A stretch of DNA of 28,349 nt from Gnetum montanum (GCA_015680685.1 MNCI01001078.1:183165-211513), one strand, 5' to 3'; shown: positions 1 through 11,110, numbered from the stretch's first letter. Numbers and translations are program-made. Notes: generated by a model not told the origin, from the letters alone.

Positions 1-356
1 AGTAACGATTAACGTTTGGTAGCCACGGTTGCATCGGTTCAGGGTGTGTACAGTAAGTGGGAACAGATGTTGAGGCTAGGTAATTTAGACTTAGTCATTA
101 GTTAGAATTAGTTAGTTTCTNCATTAGTTAGTTTCTCAACCCTCAACCCAATAGCATAGGAGAAAAACATAAAAGACTATAAAAATCATATACCTTGGAC
201 TTACTTAACCATACACCATGACAACCACAAGTAAGTCTGGGAAGACAACGAATGATTAACCCCAAGTGTTCCATGGGGCATGTAGGCACTTAGTCTGCGA
301 AGTTCGACCGGATCGCGTGTGCTACGCTCATTTCGTATGGTTGAGTGTAGGGGTAC
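1..356 (+). mobile_element. LTR fragment (partial, cut by window edge)
   Basis: This stretch matches the reverse complement of about 22370-22720, with indels. Shared blocks include GTTCA..GTGTGTACA near 35-50, GTCTAAR..CTAGCC-like sequence near 70-100, TAACCATAC..CATGACAA near 207-226, GTCTTCCC near 238-246 (as its complement), ACCGGATCG at 307-315, and CGTATGGTTGAGTGTA at 333-348. The partner is the U5-side half of an LTR, so this is a diverged third copy of that family, cut off by the window start. After 348 the sequence continues GGGGTACC instead of the junction sequence seen at 22369, so this copy may hold more of the true LTR end. No primer-binding site is recognisable after it. Confidence 0.6.
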
Positions 357-1580
357 CTTGCCACTCATCACCTATAAACAATAGAAATATACAAGCTATG
401 AGTTTTGAAAAAATTATTAATAAAATTACCAAATTTTCTTAGTAACATTTGAAACAAATTAATCAAATTTGCAACTCTCTATCTAATATGCTCTAATGTA
501 GGACACTGGCATTCCTCTTTAATGATATTTGTAGTACATAGTCAACATATTCGTTCTTCACGAAGAATTTTGTGCCCTCTACTTCTTTCAATTCAAAAAT
601 GATGAGATTTTATTCATGCTCTGCTAATTGTGCATTGTAATTGATGAAGAATGTAGATAAATAATTTACCTTTGAATTAATACCTCCCTATACTATTCAA
701 ATAGAAATGTTTTATGCCTTTTACATTCTCCGAAAGTTTGTGATATATTGCTTGCCTTACCAAATTTTAAACATGGTTAGGATTAGAATAAAGAACGTGC
801 TCTTGAATATTCCATTTATTAAGCCATAGAACTTTCTCATAAAGCCATCCTTTATCATGGGTTTTCATCATCCCTTTTTTGGAATATTTATCCAATAAAG
901 ATGCAAAAAGATTATGAGCATAGGCTATAAACTGATAAATAACTTTAACCTCCAATGGTTTCATCTCTACTTGAAGAAACATAATATCATATTGTGTTTA
1001 TCTCTTTGCTTCAAATTCATCAGGCAAAAGAAAAAAAAAACTTCTGAATTTCTTCTATTTGTTTCCAATATTCCTTTGATAGAGCAAGACCTTATACAAC
1101 ACATTTAGTAGGTTAAAAAAAGCCATGATAAAGTTCTTTTAGGATACTACAAACTAGAATAGATTCCTTCTTATATTATCTTTTTTTAAAAAATAAAGCT
1201 TTCATATCACTTGTAACTCTTTGAGTAACCCATTAATCCCATTTCTAATTGCAAGAGCATTCTAGGCCAAAAAATATTTGTAAAAAGAAAGTATGTCCAC
1301 ATGTTTATCTTCTAGAGGAAAGTTTTATATATTATTTTGTATGCCACAAATCATAATTTTTATTTTTTGGACATTAACTTTCATTATTGAATGTTATACA
1401 AGTCATTAAGAGTGTTAAGCATTTGTTGCTATTTTTCAATTAAATTTCAAATTAAGCCTACATCATTACCATAGAGTAAAAGTTTGACAAGAATGCTTCC
1501 AATTGTAATAATGTTGGGCCAATAGATAAATTTTCATAGGAGTTATTATTCATGATGAATTATTATGGCCAAGTACCAAC
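357..1580. other. AT-rich spacer with nothing recognised
   Basis: No reading frame here resembles a known family, and no clear repeat structure is visible. The short open frames on both strands (for example around 767-1108) have low-complexity composition and no conserved motifs. Confidence 0.5.
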
Positions 1581-1581
1581 A

Positions 1582-1759
1582 TAAAATTTAAGTCTCAATA
1601 ATAGCCATGACAAGAATTGTTTAATATTGGTTTTGAAATTTTTCAACATAAAAATCAAATTTTAGCAAATCAATTTTAGGATTTCATTAATTTGAAAAAG
1701 AAAAATATTTTTTTAGTCAAATAATAGATATATATCATAAATCTATAGCTAAACTAGTT
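1582..1759 (+). repeat. Repeat unit A, copy 1
   Basis: First of five copies of a ~175-bp unit. It begins near AAATTTAA, passes a block like ATTAATTTGAAAAAGAAAAA, and ends with an AATAATAGATATATAT..AGCTAAACTAGT block. The other copies are at 2272-2451, 2511-2691, 3511-3692 and about 5661-5830, all in the same orientation. The family is not recognised and it has no coding content. Confidence 0.75.
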
Positions 1760-1774
1760 ATTTTGACAAAAAAG

Positions 1775-2271
1775 CCAACTACAGGTGGATTATGCTCAAC
1801 TAAGAGATTAACTTTATCATAGAAATTATTATGTTGGTCAAGGGAGCAACTAGTAGTTGGTTGGATTTTGTCATGAAAAATAAATAATTATACACTAGGC
1901 TAAGAGATAAAATTTTCCACAAGAATTATTATTTTGGGAGAGAGGCCAATTACTAGCTGGACTTTGTCATAGAAGATAAATAATGATTGTCATAACCCTG
2001 GGTCAAGAGATGAAATTTTTCATGGGAAATATTATTTGTGGCCAAGAGGGTAACTGGACTTTGTCATAGAAAGTAATTAATTATTGGTATAATGGCTAGA
2101 CCAAGAGATGAACTTTTTTTTATAGGATTTATTATATTAGCCAAGATGCTGACTATCACTTTACTAAACATTATCATGAAAAATAAATAATTATCATCAT
2201 AAAGTTGGACCAAGAGACGAATTTTTTCATGGGAATTATTATAGGTATGTAATGGCTCAATGAATTACCAA
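1775..2271 (+). repeat. Repeat unit B, decayed tandem series (~105-115 bp)
   Basis: Several diverged tandem units carry the signature (C/T)AAGAGATGAA followed by TTTTTCATGGGAATTATTA, then TTTGTCATAGAA..TAAATAATTAT. Signature blocks lie near 1900, 1999, 2100 and 2211. Further single B units follow A copies 2 and 3 (about 2452-2510 and 2692-2810), so A and B form a composite array. Confidence 0.65.
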
Positions 2272-2451
2272 CACAAAATTTAAAGCTAAATAACTACCAT
2301 GCTAAGAATTATTTAACACTAGTTTGATATTTTTTTTCAACATGAAAATTATTTCTTGGTAAATCAATTCTAGAATCTCATTAATTTGAAAAAGAAAAAG
2401 ATTTCTTTGCCAAATAATAGATATATATTATAAATATATAGCTAAATTAGT
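2272..2451 (+). repeat. Repeat unit A, copy 2
   Basis: Same block order as copy 1: ACAAAATTTAAAGCTAAATA, then ATTAATTTGAAAAAGAAAAA, then CCAAATAATAGATATATATT and AGCTAAATTAGT. A short B unit (GAACTAAGAGATGAACTTTG) follows directly. Confidence 0.75.
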
Positions 2452-2510
2452 CATAACCTTGAACTAAGAGATGAACTTTGTGACATAATTACTATGTGTA
2501 TTTATTATTA

Positions 2511-2691
2511 AGGCAAGATTTAAAACTTAACAACTCCTATGGAAAAAATTATTTAATACTAGTTTTGAGCTTTTTTTAACATGAAAATTAATCCTTAGTG
2601 AATTATTTCTAAGGTATAATTAATTTGAAAAAGTAAAAGATTTTATTTGCCAAATAATAGATATATATCATAAATAAATAGCTAAACTAGT
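2511..2691 (+). repeat. Repeat unit A, copy 3
   Basis: Same blocks as copies 1 and 2, ending AATAGCTAAACTAGT at about 2691. A B unit follows (GGACCAAGAGACAAACTTTT near 2747). Confidence 0.75.
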
Positions 2692-3103
2692 AGGTATGTA
2701 TTGCTTGGACCTTGTTACACAAAATGAATAATTATTGTCATAACCTTGGACCAAGAGACAAACTTTTTCACAAAAATTATTATAGGTATGTAATGGATTG
2801 GTAACTTACTAATTAGCTTAGTTATATATTTATAATATATATCTATAAATTAGCCGAGAGAATCTTATTTGTTTACAAGTAAAAAGTTCTTTGAGTAAAA
2901 AATTTCATGACTTCTGAACGAAGAACAAGATTTAAAAACCCAAATTTTCATGCCTTTTGGACGAAAAACATGAGTTTTGTACCTTATTTTTCCTAACAAT
3001 GGGTTTTCTGAAAAAAAAATTCCATCAATAAGTGTATGCTCTTACCCTTGGCCAAATTTGTTGTTTTTTCAGCCCGAGGATGCAACCTTTCATAACACTT
3101 TAG

Positions 3104-3482
3104 CGTTATGCACAAAGTTGCGTTACCGAAATGGCCTGTGTGGAATTTTAGTTACACGTCAGCATTATGCACACAGTTGCGTTACCGAAATGGCCTGTCT
3201 AGAATTTTAGTTACACGTCAGCGTTATGCACACAGTTGCGTTACCGAAATGGCCTGTCTGGAATTTTAGTTACACGTCAGCGTTATGCACACAGTTGCGT
3301 TACCGAAATGGCTTGTCTGGAATTTTAGTTACACGTCAGCGTTATGCACACAATTGCATTACCGAAATGGCTTGTCTTGAATTTTAGTTACACATCAGCG
3401 TTATGCGCAAAGTTGCGTTACCAAAATGGCCTGTGGGAAAGTCAATGTTAGTCAGCGTTACATACAAAATTAGCGTTACCAA
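3104..3482 (+). repeat. 59-bp minisatellite, six to seven units
   Basis: Units start with C(G/A)TTATGC at 3104, 3163, 3222, 3281, 3340, 3399 and 3455. The first five steps are exactly 59 bases and the last, decayed one is 56. Each unit contains GTTGCGTTACCGAAATGG and GAATTTTAGTTACACGTCAG. Neighbouring units differ at only a few bases, far less than the surrounding A/B repeats, so this array expanded later. It is richer in CpG than its surroundings and carries the hexamer GCGTTA about twice per unit. Because 59 is not a multiple of three, open frames through it are meaningless. Confidence 0.95.
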
Positions 3483-3510
3483 ATTATGACTGGTAATGGC
3501 CTCTCGGCCA

Positions 3511-3692
3511 AACAAAATTTAAGGCTGAACAACTTCCAAAGTAAAAAAAGTTAACACTAATTCTGATTTTTCTTTTTTAATATGAAAATCAATTTTTAGT
3601 AAATCAATTCTAAGACTACATTAATTTGAAAAAGAAAAAGAATCTCTCAACCAATTTATAGTTGCATATCATAAATATATAGCTAAATTAGT
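3511..3692 (+). repeat. Repeat unit A, copy 4
   Basis: Begins AACAAAATTTAAGGCTGAAC just past the minisatellite and ends ATATAGCTAAATTAGT. Copies 3 and 4 therefore flank the 59-bp array. Confidence 0.7.
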
Positions 3693-5390
3693 GGTAACAT
3701 AGATGAATATGGTAGTGTATAGATAGCTTGTGGTAGGTTTGACTGGGGTGTTGAACCCACAAAAAAATGAATCATGATGTTAAAAAATCCAAAGTACATC
3801 ACATCATAGAAGAGAGAGCCTAAAGAAAAAGCCCAACAGTTGTAGGGATTCCTTTTGAGATTTCCATCCTTACAACCAATCTTGAAAAACCTCCCCTCTA
3901 GGTAGGAAAAGAATTAAGCCTTGCCCTTATTTAGAAGTGCAATCATGAGTTTTCACTTCTTACGAAAGCATTTTTTGTTAAGAAAAGGAGAAATAAATAA
4001 TAAATAGCAACAAAAATTGAAAGATTCCCATCCTTGAGCCTCCAAAACAAAAAGAAATTAATATTATAGAAAATAAATTAATTATTACCTAGAGCTTTTT
4101 TTATTAAAGTTGTAGCTGAAAAGCAACATCTTTGAGAATATGGTTTTGACACGTGAAGAGAGGTCATAGTTATGCTCTTGCTACTAGAAAGTAACTGCAT
4201 ACCTAAGCTTCCAAATAGAGTAGAGAACAAGTGATTGAAGACAATTCCAAATCCAAAGAAATGAAGTAGACAAAGCAAGTTTGATCACTAAGAATAACTT
4301 CATTAATATTTGGTTAAAAGTTGTTACAAATTATGAATGTCCATTTCCAAGTATGTTAAGTAATGGAACATTAAAAAAAACATACGAGATATGTTGAGAC
4401 ACAAGTCACTATGGTAAAAATATATATCTTAACAACTATGAGGTAAGATAGATTGCTAGATTGTTGGCCAAAGAAAAAATAATGGTTAAGTATTTAAGCT
4501 ACTTGAACGAGTTAATTGGGGTTGATAAGATAAAAAAGCACTAAAGATTATAAACTTTAATATTACAAAATAAGATAACATAGATTCAATGATTCAAAAT
4601 TTCGTAAGTAAAGAAAATTCCTCAACTATGATTGTCTAGCATTAAATTTGAAGGGACACTTGTAATGGTGCCACCCTTTGTAAGCATCATTTGGCATTAC
4701 CAAAGAGTCCTAAAGTAGCAACAAGGGAGGGAAGACTCATGGTGGACTATGCCTCAAGGCTTAGAACACCTGCAAGCATAACATAGGAGTGCACAACCTA
4801 TTAGTCCATGGTTAGAGGTGCCTTGGATATGTCATAAGTAAACAAGCAAGTAACCAGACTAACAAGATGCATGCACACATATAGGTAACCATAGGAAGAT
4901 AACTAGCATACTCACATGCAACACCATTCCTTTAGAGAGCTAAGACACATTCCTACTCTAACACATCTAACTCTAAGCTTTACTCTAAAGAGAATGGTGG
5001 TGGCCCGAGCCAAGGAGGAATAGCCTCCCAATAAGCATACATATACTTGTAACGAGGTCCACAAAGAAATTAGGGCCATGTAATTTTATTGATGATTGTT
5101 AAGATAACATAGAACCTATGAGGATCTCCACACTCCTTCTGTTCCAAAGGACAACAATTTTTAATCTACCAACAAAGTATGTTTTCCTACAACACCATAG
5201 AAAAATAAATTGAAGAAATTTAAAAACTATAGGAAGAAGTTACAAGGAGAAGGTTGCATTCTAAATGAATGTTCTCTGGTTGTACCCTGAGCAATGCAAC
5301 CTAAGTCCATAAATCCTTAGCACTTACTGTTTTGTATTTTCTGTTTACACGGGAATGCAATTCTTGATAGAAGATTGTTAAAATTTAAGA
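3693..5390. other. AT-rich spacer with one dispersed inverted repeat
   Basis: The only structure seen is at about 3770-3925. Its reverse complement (containing GGGGAGGTTTTTCAAGATTG) resembles 9680-9810 on the plus strand. The rest, including a slightly less AT-rich stretch at 4660-5060, shows no family I recognise. Confidence 0.45.
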
Positions 5391-5521
5391 AAAGGCTAAA
5401 AGGGCTGAAATTGAGCTGATTGTTGTGGTTTTGGCCGAGAGGCCGATATGTCTCATGCGATGGAGGGACAAAGAGTGTATTGTCGCCCCTCCACATCACA
5501 CGCCATATAAGATCCCACGAT

Positions 5522-5692
5522 GGAAAGTCCACACCATGGAGAAAAACACAATGTAAAGTCCATACCATGGAAAAAAGACATGAACTTTTTACAAGAATTA
5601 TTATTGAATAACTTGTGGAGAAAAACGCAATGTAAAGTCCATGCCATGGAAAAAAAACACAACTTTTTACAAGAATTATTATTAAATAACTT
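5522..5692 (+). repeat. 79-bp tandem duplication related to repeat B
   Basis: GAGAAAAAC(A/G)CAATGTAAAG starts at 5539 and again at 5618, giving a 79-base period. A truncated third copy (TGGAAAGTCCACACCATGGA) precedes it at 5521. Each unit contains CATGAACTTTTTACAAGAATTATTATT-type sequence resembling repeat B of 1775-2270. Open frames on both strands here come from the repetition. Confidence 0.85.
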
Positions 5693-5830
5693 AAAATCAT
5701 TTTGATTTTGGTTTTCAATATAAATATCAATTCTCAATGAATCAATTTGAGATTTTATTAATTTGTAAAATATATAAGATTTTCTAGGCCAAATAATAGA
5801 TATATATTATAAATATATAGCTAAACTAGT
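5661..5830 (+). repeat. Repeat unit A, copy 5
   Basis: Diverged copy with ATCAATTCTCAATGAATCAA, a TTTATTAATTTG block and GGCCAAATAATAGATATATA, ending AGCTAAACTAGT at 5830. It lies about 2 kb from copy 4 and is again next to B-like sequence. Confidence 0.7.
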
Positions 5831-6600
5831 TTGTATAATGTAACATAAATTCAAAGTAGATAATGACTGGAATGTCACTTGACAACTGAGACTAACTGTT
5901 TATCCACAAATTTGGAATACTATTCTTAGCATGTGCTGTGCTCTATTTCCTTCTTTCCTTGTTTCCGTACCGACTCCAAATCCATGATCCTGCATCACTT
6001 CATACGTCTGCACAGTACATAATAATACGCGCTGCTCCCCAAATTCTAACACTTTAATCCCATCTTTTCGTTTCACAATGATTCAGTTGGTCGGCCAGTC
6101 AGTGTATGTGCATGTGTATGTACCCTAGACAAGGAGAAAAGCCTAGCACAGCGGAAGCAATGCAATGCAAGTAAAATGCTGACTGATTGTTCTGCCTCTG
6201 GTCATTTGACGGCCATTTACACATCACATGTCATTTTGCATGTTGTCGGCCGAGCAGTGCATGGAATTTTTATTTTTACGTTTTCTTTAAGCAAAATAAG
6301 CCTTTGCTTTGCTGCGACATTCAAAGTGGGAATTACCGGTTCAACCCACAACTTTTTCACAACTTCTTCATCAAAAGGTGAGTGTCTTGATTACTGCCCT
6401 ATAGGGATATGTTAATTTAATTTAAGAATAAGTACCAATTAAATAAATTAGTTATAGAAACCTTAATTTTAGTAGCATATTGAATATGCATTTTAATTTA
6501 GTTTATTTTATAACACAAATTTAATACAGATCATTCTTCAACCACACAAAACTTGAAGGGACATTATCCAAAACATGATTGTGGTACCATGCACTTAACC
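5831..6600. other. Less AT-rich island of unknown content
   Basis: About 5930-6410 has more G, C and CpG than its surroundings and no internal repeat. Short open frames exist at 6176-6415, but none has a recognisable domain or supporting gene signals. It could be a gene flank, a decayed gene or a single-copy spacer. Confidence 0.35.
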
Positions 6601-6605
6601 ACATT

Positions 6606-6690
6606 CCATAACAATGGTTGACATTTTGTTAAGGTTGACACCTTTACCATAATAATGGTTAACATTTTGTCAAGGTTGATTCCTTTACCA
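6606..6690 (+). repeat. 41-bp tandem duplication
   Basis: CCATAACAATGGTTGACATT at 6606 recurs as CCATAATAATGGTTAACATT at 6647, and both run on into TTTTGT(T/C)AAGGTTGA. Confidence 0.8.
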
Positions 6691-7099
6691 AACAATTGTT
6701 TGGGAATGAGAGATGCAATGGTTATATCCAATTTTGTCTCATTTTAGATGCAATGCCATGTGATGGTAACATATTAGTTATCATTTCCTGCTGCCCAATT
6801 TTTGGGGCAACTAATACTTTTCATGCATACTTTAATTTAAATGCTAAAATTCAATTTAAATTATTTTGATTTAACACATCACCACTATCACAACCATCAT
6901 AGGCACAAGATCTTGTGAAAAATTTACTCATGTGGATAAGGCTTGCTATAAGGTTAGAGTAAATAAGAAAGGTAAGAGAAATGCTGAAATACAAGAGTAG
7001 ATATTCTTTGGAACACCTAAGTTAAAAAAAACTTTGAAACAAGCTTGCTACTGATTGATTTATGTTTTAAGCGGTGTTGGAACCTGAAATAAGTGAAAC

Positions 7100-7226
7100 A
7101 TAGGTACACTCCAAGATATATAATCCAATTAGAACTTTTTATAACTTAGCATTACCCATTGGAATTGAACCCATGACTTGGAGCTTCCAAATCAAGTGTC
7201 TTATCACTAGGCTAGCACTTCATTAT
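7100..7226 (-). mobile_element. tRNA-derived SINE, head region
   Basis: On the minus strand this reads like a decayed tRNA. A-box-like TAGCCTAGTGAT (complement of 7203-7214) is followed about 30 bases on by B-box-like GGTTCAATTCC (complement of 7161-7171), flanked by CATGG and CCAATGGG as in a T-arm. It does not fold as a full tRNA gene, and minus-strand sequence continues into an AT-rich body without a terminator. SINEs have this RNA polymerase III promoter layout. The body end is not resolved. Confidence 0.6.
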
Positions 7227-7487
7227 TTTAGACATTATTGTGGTGTTGGTTATGTTACTATCTAAGTTGTATCAAGGTATTGTTTTAGTTATGTTGAAAG
7301 TATATATTCTCCCATTTTTATTCCAACAATCTCTTTTGCAACATTAAACAAGTGCATAAACCACAAAACCAAACAATGACTAGTTATTTGAACCACTATT
7401 ATGTTAAAATTGCAACAAATTTAATTCATATAAAAAATCTATGAATTTTATATGTTCTTAAAGTAACATAAAACTATTTTGTATTGA

Positions 7488-8010
7488 AATTGAATTTTTA
7501 CTTACTATTGGATTGCACCAGTTTTAGAATTCCTTTGTAGAAACTAAAATCCAAGATTATATACCATTAACATAGAACTAATGCAATGGCTTGGTACAAC
7601 TTACATAATAATACAACCAACACAATAATAATGCCTCAATGATCTAAAAGTGTATTTTGGGTTCACTACAAGTGTTGCTTCAAAGGCCACAAGCTTGGCA
7701 ATTGAATTTTATGGTACATTTATTTTATGTTGTTGATTATGAGTCACAACACATTTGGGTATTTTGGAAAGTTGTATTTTTTATCTGTATGATGTTCTTA
7801 ATATAGCCTTCTTTCCTATTTTTTAATAAATTGAATTTTTACTTAACTATGCCATATTCATAATTCCTTTTTCTTTTCTTTCAGGAAACTAAAACTAATA
7901 AATAGATACCCTCATTGTACAACCAACAAAATACTTTGGTACAATATAAATGCATAACCACTATACTATAATTGAATTTCTATTAATAACATAACCAACA
8001 TTAATAAGGA
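7488..8010 (+). repeat. Decayed direct duplication, ~340-bp spacing
   Basis: AATTGAATTTTTACTTACTA near 7488, followed by AATTCCTTT and GAAACTAAAA, recurs as AATTGAATTTTTACTTAACT near 7829 with the same downstream blocks and CAACCAACA..ATA. The copies are heavily diverged and have no coding content. Confidence 0.45.
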
Positions 8011-8116
8011 AGATTACAAATGTCCTTCATGATGATAGAAGGTACAAGAATTAAGAAGATTATAATATGTAATTAGTTGAATATAAGTCTTTTTGCTTGT
8101 TTGCAATACTAATTTC

Positions 8117-8456
8117 TTTTTACAATTAAGAAAATTGATTTCAAAACCAAAAAAAAATGCTAACAAGAATCAAATTGTGTAAAAATAGATTTCATGTGCT
8201 TAATGAAATAAAGAAGACTAATTATTTGCTACTCAACTCTAAAAAATTAATGAAAGATTAAATAACTCAACAAAACATGAAACTTTATTTTTACAATTAA
8301 CAAGATGAATTTTAAAAAAGAAAAATGCCTACAAAAACCCAAATGGTGTGGAAATAGATTTCATATGCTTAATGGAATAGAGAAGACTAAGAATTTGCTA
8401 CTCTTCTCTCTGAAAAATCAATTGAAGATTACATAACTCAATAAAAATAGAACTTT
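8117..8456 (+). repeat. ~171-bp tandem duplication
   Basis: TTTTTACAATTAA at 8117 recurs at 8288. The two units stay alignable to about 8456 through AATAGATTTCAT(G/A)TGCTTAATG, GAAGACTAA and ATTTGCTACTC. They differ by scattered substitutions and small indels. Confidence 0.8.
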
Positions 8457-9214
8457 AAAATATTCTTTACATTGAACATCAAAATCTAGTGTCCACTAAT
8501 GAATGATCAATATTGCATGCTTATGTATAAATGACCTTATATCTAGGGTATACTGCATCATTGAAGCATGACATATCTTATTAAGCAAATATATATATTT
8601 CAATAATTTGAATGTTAAGCTTTTGCATCACATTATTTAATTGCAAAGCCAAACTTTGATTACAAGGTAGGTAACTCAAAATTTAAATGAACACATATTG
8701 CAATGTACAAAATTAAGTGTCTTATTTACAATATCGCTAAAAGAAGGTATCACAAATTTTTGCTTGCTAGATTTTAAGTTTGCATTTTTAGAATTAGGAA
8801 AAATGTTTGTAGTGATAGAATAAGCAGAAATTTCAGCATCAATAAAAGAAGTTGAGAATAATTTAGAATTCCTCATAGGGAAATAATAATTCTATATAAA
8901 TTAATTCCACTGACAAAACCCTCTAGATCAACCAAACATCAAATAATTAGTTTGTAGAAGGAAACCCTTAGAGCATCATGTTTGAGTTTTGAATCCATAT
9001 GAGACTCTTGTAAAATTTATGACCTTAGAGAACATGTTTCCAAAACCTCATGTCTCATCAAAGATCATTGTTGCCATGTTCTTTACTCACTTTGTACTTT
9101 TCTAATTTTTTTAGTAAATCCAATTGGATTATTGTTTCAAAGACCCATTCAAAGATACACTCCAAGACATCTAGCCAATATGATACTTCAAAAAAATTAT
9201 ATAGAAATATTAAT
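8457..9214. other. AT-rich spacer with nothing recognised
   Basis: No conserved protein motif, RNA gene or clear repeat was seen on either strand. Confidence 0.45.
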
Positions 9215-9303
9215 AATACCCCAAGAATGACTTGAACTAGCAACCTCTTACATGCAAATCTTTATTTAAACAATGAGTTAACCACTTGAGCCGCCTCTCA
9301 TTA
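9190..9303 (-). mobile_element. tRNA-derived SINE, head region
   Basis: The minus strand carries A-box-like CGGCTCAAGTGGTT (complement of 9280-9293) and B-box-like AGTTCAAGTCA (complement of 9228-9238), about 40 bases apart, followed by an AT-rich tail. The boxes differ from those at 7161-7214, so this is probably another SINE family or subfamily. Mismatches around the T-arm argue against a functional tRNA gene. Confidence 0.55.
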
Positions 9304-10240
9304 ACATAGAGTTGATGGGAAAGTATAATATCTAAAATGTAATTATCTTGATGTGGGTGTGACTATTGATTGTTAAAGTAAGAATATGATCTCATTAATT
9401 CAGATTGTAAATTGAAAAGGAAAAAGAAGAGTATGTAGGTACTTTGTTTACTATAGGCAACAAAGAACATCATATTCTATTAGAATACCATCAAAGTAGC
9501 TTTTTTGGATATAAATGGAATATTGCAACTAGAAATTGACATGATTTTTTTAAAAAATAATTGTAGACTCAAGATAGAAGGGCTATCATTTTTTCATTTT
9601 CTTGTTGTATGGTTTTTCTTTGGAAAAAATAGTATTCTTCTCTTTCTTAACAATTGAAAAATTACTTTTGAACAAGACAGAGCCTCATCCTTTTCTTACA
9701 CCAAAGGGGAGGTTTTTCAAAATTGGTTTTAAAAATTAAAATTTGGAAAGGCATTTCCAAAACCTTTGGGTCATTGCTTTTTATGTCGAGAAATTCTTCT
9801 TTGTATTACACTAACTAAGGGGACAAAGGGTGTTGGAATTAAAATCAGCAACTATATGCACCCCCTAAACATATAGCCAACCCAAAACTTGCAAATCACA
9901 AGTGACATATTCTAACCAACTTTCTTTCATGTTTATGAGATAGTTTATTTTCAATTATTATTATTATTATTTATTATTTTTGAGTTTGACACCCCATATT
10001 GTTTAATATATTATAGAATTTAGATATTTACATATATCACACAAAGCGATTAGTATCATTTGTCATAGATCCTTTTGGGCCTACATAGATGCAACAAGTT
10101 CTTAGTTTCAATTTAGTTTTTTCATTTTTATAATAACTTAAAGCTAAAATCTTTTATTTGCAAGTAGAAGATTAAGGTTTGGATGCTATGTAGTCATAAT
10201 TTATTTTTTCTAAAAAGAGTAAAAATATAAAATTTTAGAA
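9304..10240. other. AT-rich spacer with a dispersed-repeat copy
   Basis: At 9680-9810 the plus strand resembles the reverse complement of 3770-3925, sharing GGGGAGGTTTTTCAA(A/G)ATTGG. A (TTA)n-like run lies at about 9956-9980. Nothing else is recognised. Confidence 0.45.
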
Positions 10241-10258
10241 CAATTTTACATTTCTTTT

Positions 10259-11110
10259 GGTTTGCAAGTCAATGTAGAAAAAACTAAAATGATGATATGG
10301 CGGACAAGAAATACACAATATAATTCTAAATTTGGTAATTGGAATGTGCAAATTGTAGACTGTTTTAGATACTTGGGTTTTAGTATGTGAATAATTATAG
10401 ATGGGATAAATGTATTAAAGAAAGAATAGTGGGATGAATAAAAGTTATCTATGCAATTAAAAACAAATATAATGCATTGGGAGTTTGGGCTTGGAAGATT
10501 AGAAAGTAAATCTTTCAAATAATCATTTATCCTATTGTGTTATATGGATACACAAGTTGTTGAAGGTGACTGAAAAAGTATAAAAGATATTTTTACTTGA
10601 TGAATTAAAGGTAAAAATTTAAATACTCTCATCATTGTTTTTGTTAGAGCATAATCTACTTCCTCTAGAAGTAGAACTATTTGTCAATTTATTGTTCATA
10701 CTATAAAATAGATCAAATTTTCTAATTCCAACTAGCAAGAATGTTATTTTCATGGGATACAATGGTTGAAGACTTGGGATATCTCATTAGATGATATACA
10801 AAGTAATCCAGATCATATTCGTAGGTTGGTTCAACAATGGGTTCTAACAAAGTTGTGGGCAAAGATAGAAGGCAAGAAGAGAATTTATGTGAAACGCATA
10901 AGAGGTAATTAGTTCACTATTTGTTAGTTGTACTCCCAATGAGATGTTGCATTTTCATCAACAAGTTTTGTTTGAGTTCACATCATCTTAGAGTAGAAAT
11001 GGAAGGTGGATGCAAATTCCTAAAGAAAAATGCACATATAGGCTATGTGGTTCAAGAGATCTTGAGGATAAGTAGCCTATTTTTGTTAGTTGCCCTTAGA
11101 TTAAACATTT
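10259..11110 (+). pseudogene. LINE (non-LTR retrotransposon) reverse-transcriptase remnant
   Basis: From 10259 the plus strand reads VNVEKTKMMIW, then DCFRYLGFSM. These are the 'KTK..' and 'FRYLG' blocks at the C-terminal side of a LINE reverse transcriptase. After a frame change it continues NNYRWDKCIKERIVG, IKVIYAIKNKYNALGVW and IFQIIIYPIVLYG, with stops in between. This matches the thumb-like region of plant LINE ORF2. About 400 bases later (11028-11096) CTYRLCGSRDLED..IFVSCP resembles the Cys-rich zinc-binding tail found after many plant LINE reverse transcriptases. The catalytic FADD block, endonuclease and ORF1 are not visible, so it is 5'-truncated and several times interrupted. Confidence 0.75.

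Noticed and set aside
3104-3482. Regularly spaced repeats that might suggest a CRISPR array
   Set aside because: The whole 59-base unit repeats with no unique spacers, and the context is a plant nuclear genome. It is a minisatellite.
5317-5730. 137-codon minus-strand frame
   Set aside because: It runs through the 79-bp tandem duplication and carries the same phrase twice. It has no domain.
7150-7226. tRNA gene on the minus strand
   Set aside because: A- and B-box-like sequences are present, but the arms do not pair well and no terminator follows. A SINE head explains it better.
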